From an uncultured Prevotellaceae bacterium (GTDB lineage Bacteria; Bacteroidota; Bacteroidia; Bacteroidales; Bacteroidaceae), in NCBI GenBank assembly GCA_900318915.1, contig ONMI01000014.1, positions 1 to 64,000 of the forward strand: a stretch of DNA of 64,000 bases, read 5' to 3'. The notes below the pieces were generated by a model. The model made no database searches, had not been told where the DNA came from, and worked only from the letters and a program-made list of their open reading frames with translations. Below are positions 61,227 to 64,000 of the stretch, one piece after another; the stretch's first letter is position 1; every line of letters starts with the position of its first letter. The translations under genes were made by a program, and so were the position numbers.

Positions 61227-63154
61227 GAAAAATCTTTTTGTTCGCCTGCCTCTGGACGGCGCTTGCCCTGCACGCTCAACAGCGCATCGAAGCCGACGCA
61301 GCCACACTGGCCCGTTTCAAAGGTGCCCGGCCTGCTGCCATGACCACCGAAAAACCCCGGCGCAACGCCGAGGGACTCTCCTCCATACAACGCGCCGTGG
61401 GATATGTGGCCGGCGGCGACCCCGACAGCATCACACTCAAGGGAGTCATGATAGGGCAGGCCGGCACCTATCCCGTGGCCACCCTCATTACCGCCGACAT
61501 GCTCAGCACCTACATGGGGTGCCGGGTGGTGGGCATCAGGGTGGCTGCCGCCCGCTCATTGGGCAAGAGCGACATCTTCCTGCATCCGGTCTCGCCCGAC
61601 GGCACCATCGACGATGAGCAGGGCATCACCAAGAGCCAGCGTCTCTATGAAGGATGGAACAATGTCTTCTTCAACGGCGACATGGGCTGGGACATCAGCG
61701 AGGGCGAGTCGCTCCTCGTGGGCTTCGACTATAAGGAGACCGAGGAAATGGTACAGGAACAGAGCGGCGGACTGTGCACCGTGGGCGAGTCGCAAGGCAA
61801 CGATTTCCTCATCTACAGCGACTATGGTCAGGGACTGGCCTGGTACAGCATCGGCAATGTGGGCTCGCTCTGCGTGCAGCTCATCGTCGATGTGAGCAAC
61901 CTGCCGGAGAAAGACCTCTCGCTCCTCTATCTCGACACGGGCTTCCGCTACAAGAGAGCCGGCGAAGTGATAGAGATGTACACCATTGCGGGCAATACGG
62001 GCCGCACCGACATCGATGCCTACACCCTGACCTGCCAGGTGGACGACAACGAACCGGTGGTGTTCCGCTACAACGGGCGCGTGGCCGAACAGGCAACCGA
62101 CCACCGGCAGCCCGCTGTGCAGTTGCCCGCCGACATAGCCGTGGGACGCCATTCGCTCCGCGTCACCGTGCTGCCCGGCGATGAGACCGAGGCCGGGGCC
62201 AAAGCCACGCAGACCGTCACCTTCTTCGTCTACGACCAGACGATGGAACGCCAGAAAAACATGGTGGAGCAGTACAACAGTCAGCGTGAGTCGATGGCCG
62301 CCATCGTGAACCCCTACTTCAACAGCGTGGCCGAGACCAACGAGGCCGTGGCACTGGTCAATGTCTATGCGCCGGGATGCCCCCTCGCCCTGCCCGAGAC
62401 CGACTATCTCTTCGACCTCTACGCCTACACGGTGCCCTCGTTCACCATCAACCGCTCCTATTTCCCCGGCGAGGACCACATCGCCTATGATGTGAACTAC
62501 TATGCCGAGCTCTACGGTGCGCTCGTGCCCTCCATCATTGACGACATGATGCGGCAGGACCTTCTGATGCCGGCCTTCGCCAACATACAGCTGGCGCCCG
62601 CCTACAATCCCGAGACGAGGGAACTGACCGTCGACGTGAGCGGCGACATGGTGGAGAAGGCGCTCGACATCTTCGACAACCTCTCCGTAACCCTCCTGCT
62701 CACGGAGAACGATGTGGTGTCGGAGCAGGTGGCGCAGAATCCCTTCGCACCGGGCACCTCCACGCAGAAAAACTACCTGCACCAGCATGTGCTCCGCACC
62801 TACATCACACCCGCCCTCGGCTCACCGGTGCAGGTGAGCGGCAACACCTATTCCGCCCACTTCAGCACCACCCTCCCTGCCGAATGGGACGTGGAGAAGA
62901 TGACCCTCGTGGGCTATCTCGCACGGGGCATCGAGCAGGTGGACCCCAACGAGGTGAAACAGATGGATATCACCAACTGCAACAGTGTGCCCCTGGCCGG
63001 ACTGGCCGGCATGCGCATGGTCGATGCGCAGCCGCAGAACCAGCCGGCGGAGTACTATACCCTCAACGGGCAGCGGGCCGACAGCCGGCATCTCCAACCG
63101 GGCATCTACATCGTGCGGCAGGGCAACCAGAGCCGCAAAGTGGTGGTGAGATGA
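61223..63154 (+). CDS. Secreted Omp28-like protein with T9SS-type tail
   Basis: The 643-residue protein has a signal peptide (MRKIFLFACLWTALALHAQ). The first 220 residues form a beta-rich domain with TLKGVMIGQAGTYPVATLIT, SQRLYEGWNNVFFNGDMGWD and LLVGFDYKETEEMVQEQSGG. The middle part, with ALVNVYAPGCPLALPETDYL and a helical stretch VPSIIDDMMRQDLLMPAFAN, resembles Omp28-related outer-membrane proteins, though the usual thioredoxin-like Cys pair is absent. The last 60 residues, with QPAEYYTLNGQRADSRHLQP and GIYIVRQGNQSRKVVVR, are a clear T9SS sorting tail. Translation is coupled to the preceding gene, so the two probably act together. Function unknown. Confidence 0.8.
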   Translation: MRKIFLFACLWTALALHAQQRIEADAATLARFKGARPAAMTTEKPRRNAEGLSSIQRAVGYVAGGDPDSITLKGVMIGQAGTYPVATLITADMLSTYMGCRVVGIRVAAARSLGKSDIFLHPVSPDGTIDDEQGITKSQRLYEGWNNVFFNGDMGWDISEGESLLVGFDYKETEEMVQEQSGGLCTVGESQGNDFLIYSDYGQGLAWYSIGNVGSLCVQLIVDVSNLPEKDLSLLYLDTGFRYKRAGEVIEMYTIAGNTGRTDIDAYTLTCQVDDNEPVVFRYNGRVAEQATDHRQPAVQLPADIAVGRHSLRVTVLPGDETEAGAKATQTVTFFVYDQTMERQKNMVEQYNSQRESMAAIVNPYFNSVAETNEAVALVNVYAPGCPLALPETDYLFDLYAYTVPSFTINRSYFPGEDHIAYDVNYYAELYGALVPSIIDDMMRQDLLMPAFANIQLAPAYNPETRELTVDVSGDMVEKALDIFDNLSVTLLLTENDVVSEQVAQNPFAPGTSTQKNYLHQHVLRTYITPALGSPVQVSGNTYSAHFSTTLPAEWDVEKMTLVGYLARGIEQVDPNEVKQMDITNCNSVPLAGLAGMRMVDAQPQNQPAEYYTLNGQRADSRHLQPGIYIVRQGNQSRKVVVR

Positions 63155-63185
63155 AATGAAAAATTAAAACATAATGTTAAAATAA

Positions 63186-63288
63186 TTTGCAAGTAATCAT
63201 AATTTTAATTAATTTTGTCGCGTGTGGCCTCTACTCTTCAGTGCAGACTCCATTTCTGCATATTCTAAGCATATAGATGCGGGCCACA
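63186..63288 (+). promoter_or_regulatory. Promoter and folded leader of the last gene
   Basis: TTTG (63186-63189), 20 bases, TAATTTTG (63210-63217) is a strong promoter. In the transcript TGTGGCC (63223-63229) can pair with GGCCACA (63282-63288), enclosing a TGCAG/CTGCA hairpin (63242-63246, 63256-63260). About 50 A/T-rich bases then lead to the start at 63338. Confidence 0.55.
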
Positions 63289-63337
63289 AACCGTCAAACC
63301 TTTAAACTGAATATTTTCTAACTAAATTTTAACGCTT

Positions 63338-64000
63338 ATGAAAAAGGCTAAATTACTTTTCACAATGTTGATGGCCGTGTTCGGGTGGAATACGGTCATG
63401 GCGGAGGATGTGTCGCCTTATACCGTGGATTTCAACTCCGCGATAACGACCTCTTCCATACACGACTTCGCCGTAGCGTCGAACTGGGGGCACATCGTCG
63501 GCTCCTATACTGACGACTATGGAGACACCTACTACATGACCTATTCCTACAGGGCCGATGAGGGCATTGATGGCTCCGGAACGTTGTTGGCCTACAAACA
63601 GCGCGCCGAGGAGAATTCCTACAACGGTGCTGATGTCTATGACCTGCTCGTCACTCCCGTCGTCTCCGGCGAGGTGTCGGTTTATGTGAAGGCTTCCAAT
63701 TCGGCCAACACCAGCTATCCCTCATACGTGGAGTTCTATGAACTTAACGATGCCGGTACTGCCCACTCCAGCCGCATTCAGCGCTTTGTGGCTGCCGACT
63801 TCGGTGAGTCGGATGTTGAGGGATGGGGCAAGGTGACCATCAATGTGGCCGATGCCAAGAAGATTGGTATCCGCGCGCAGCATGTCTATCTCGACAATTT
63901 CTCTGCCGCCACGGCCTCTATCACCGCTGAGAAGAAACTCACCGTCACCGGCATCAAGAGTCCTACCGGCTCTACCCCTGTCTACTACAATCAGAAGGAG
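63338..64000 (+). CDS. Secreted protein, N-terminal part (runs off the window)
   Basis: The frame starts at ATG 63338 and stays open to the right edge (221 codons). A signal peptide MKKAKLLFTMLMAVFGWNTV...MA is followed by VSPYTVDFNSAITTSSIHDF and a jelly-roll-like domain: YDLLVTPVVSGEVSVYVKAS, then VEFYELNDAGTAHSSRIQRF and AQHVYLDNFSAATASI. The pattern resembles choice-of-anchor-J domains of the upstream genes. A further domain starts at about residue 200 (KKLTVTGIKSPTGSTPVYYN). A T9SS tail may lie outside the window. It has its own promoter. Confidence 0.75.
   Translation, partial: MKKAKLLFTMLMAVFGWNTVMAEDVSPYTVDFNSAITTSSIHDFAVASNWGHIVGSYTDDYGDTYYMTYSYRADEGIDGSGTLLAYKQRAEENSYNGADVYDLLVTPVVSGEVSVYVKASNSANTSYPSYVEFYELNDAGTAHSSRIQRFVAADFGESDVEGWGKVTINVADAKKIGIRAQHVYLDNFSAATASITAEKKLTVTGIKSPTGSTPVYYNQKE

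Noticed and set aside
58767..61307. 846-codon open frame on the minus strand across two secreted-protein genes
   Set aside because: It mirrors plus-strand genes with clear signal peptides and domains. Such shadows arise from the GC-rich third positions; it is rich in His, Val and Gly and has no domain.

Overview
The window looks like a chromosomal segment of a Prevotellaceae-type member of the Bacteroidales (Prevotella/Segatella-like). The signs are: promoters of the Bacteroidetes form TTTG-N18-20-TAnnTTTG; no consistent Shine-Dalgarno sequences; several secreted proteins ending in type IX secretion (T9SS/Por) sorting-like domains; a BspA-like leucine-rich repeat protein; an outer-membrane beta-barrel family receptor; ECF sigma/anti-sigma modules; and secreted GH43 and GH51 enzymes. 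Coding DNA from about 8 kb onward is GC-rich. The first 5 kb is clearly more AT-rich. No CRISPR array, insertion sequence, rRNA or phage gene was recognised.

Layout. (1) 1-5.1 kb: an AT-rich, partly decayed accessory region with a truncated AAA-type regulator at the edge, a large PD-(D/E)XK nuclease-like protein, small orphan ORFs, a Cas4-like/DUF2779 protein missing its C-terminal domain, a small ORF broken by a 13-bp tandem duplication, and hairpins. (2) 5.1-12.3 kb: a frameshifted Crp/Fnr regulator, an outer-membrane receptor, an ECF sigma/anti-sigma/secreted-protein operon, an RsiV-like protein and an HD-domain protein. (3) 12.6-20.5 kb: dinB, a PPC-domain protein, a RING-type stress protein, a GH43 glycosidase, nth and a DUF2461 protein. 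(4) 20.5-31.1 kb: the three-gene proton-translocating transhydrogenase, a membrane NDP-sugar dehydratase with a nucleotidyltransferase, valS, and an O-acetylhomoserine sulfhydrylase with a structured leader. (5) 31.4-46.8 kb: housekeeping genes (mazG, rnz, a second ECF module, gyrA with two TPR-like secreted proteins, a DbpA-type helicase, serC-serA-DUF1015-yigZ) and tRNA-Ser(CGA). (6) 47-54 kb: a frameshifted barrel protein, a GH51 arabinofuranosidase, a BspA-like LRR protein and a CapA/opine-dehydrogenase pair. (7) 54.6-64 kb: a run of large secreted choice-of-anchor-J-like and T9SS-type proteins that continues past the right edge.

The strongest anomalies are reading-frame lesions. gyrA lacks, in frame, the invariant segment that normally holds the GMATN..PHNL signature (about 26 residues, junction at 36570/36571). 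A Crp/Fnr gene, a beta-barrel gene and a 57-residue ORF are each broken by an indel that can be repaired precisely on paper. Several such lesions in 64 kb could mean real decay, phase-variable tracts, or consensus errors in a metagenomic assembly, so reads should be checked before biology is inferred. Other items worth following are a 27-bp-arm REP-like palindrome after the tRNA, structured leaders before the sulfhydrylase and opine-dehydrogenase genes, a stand-alone T9SS-tail-like mini-protein, and the PntB coiled-coil linker. I did not find a system that I can call new with confidence.
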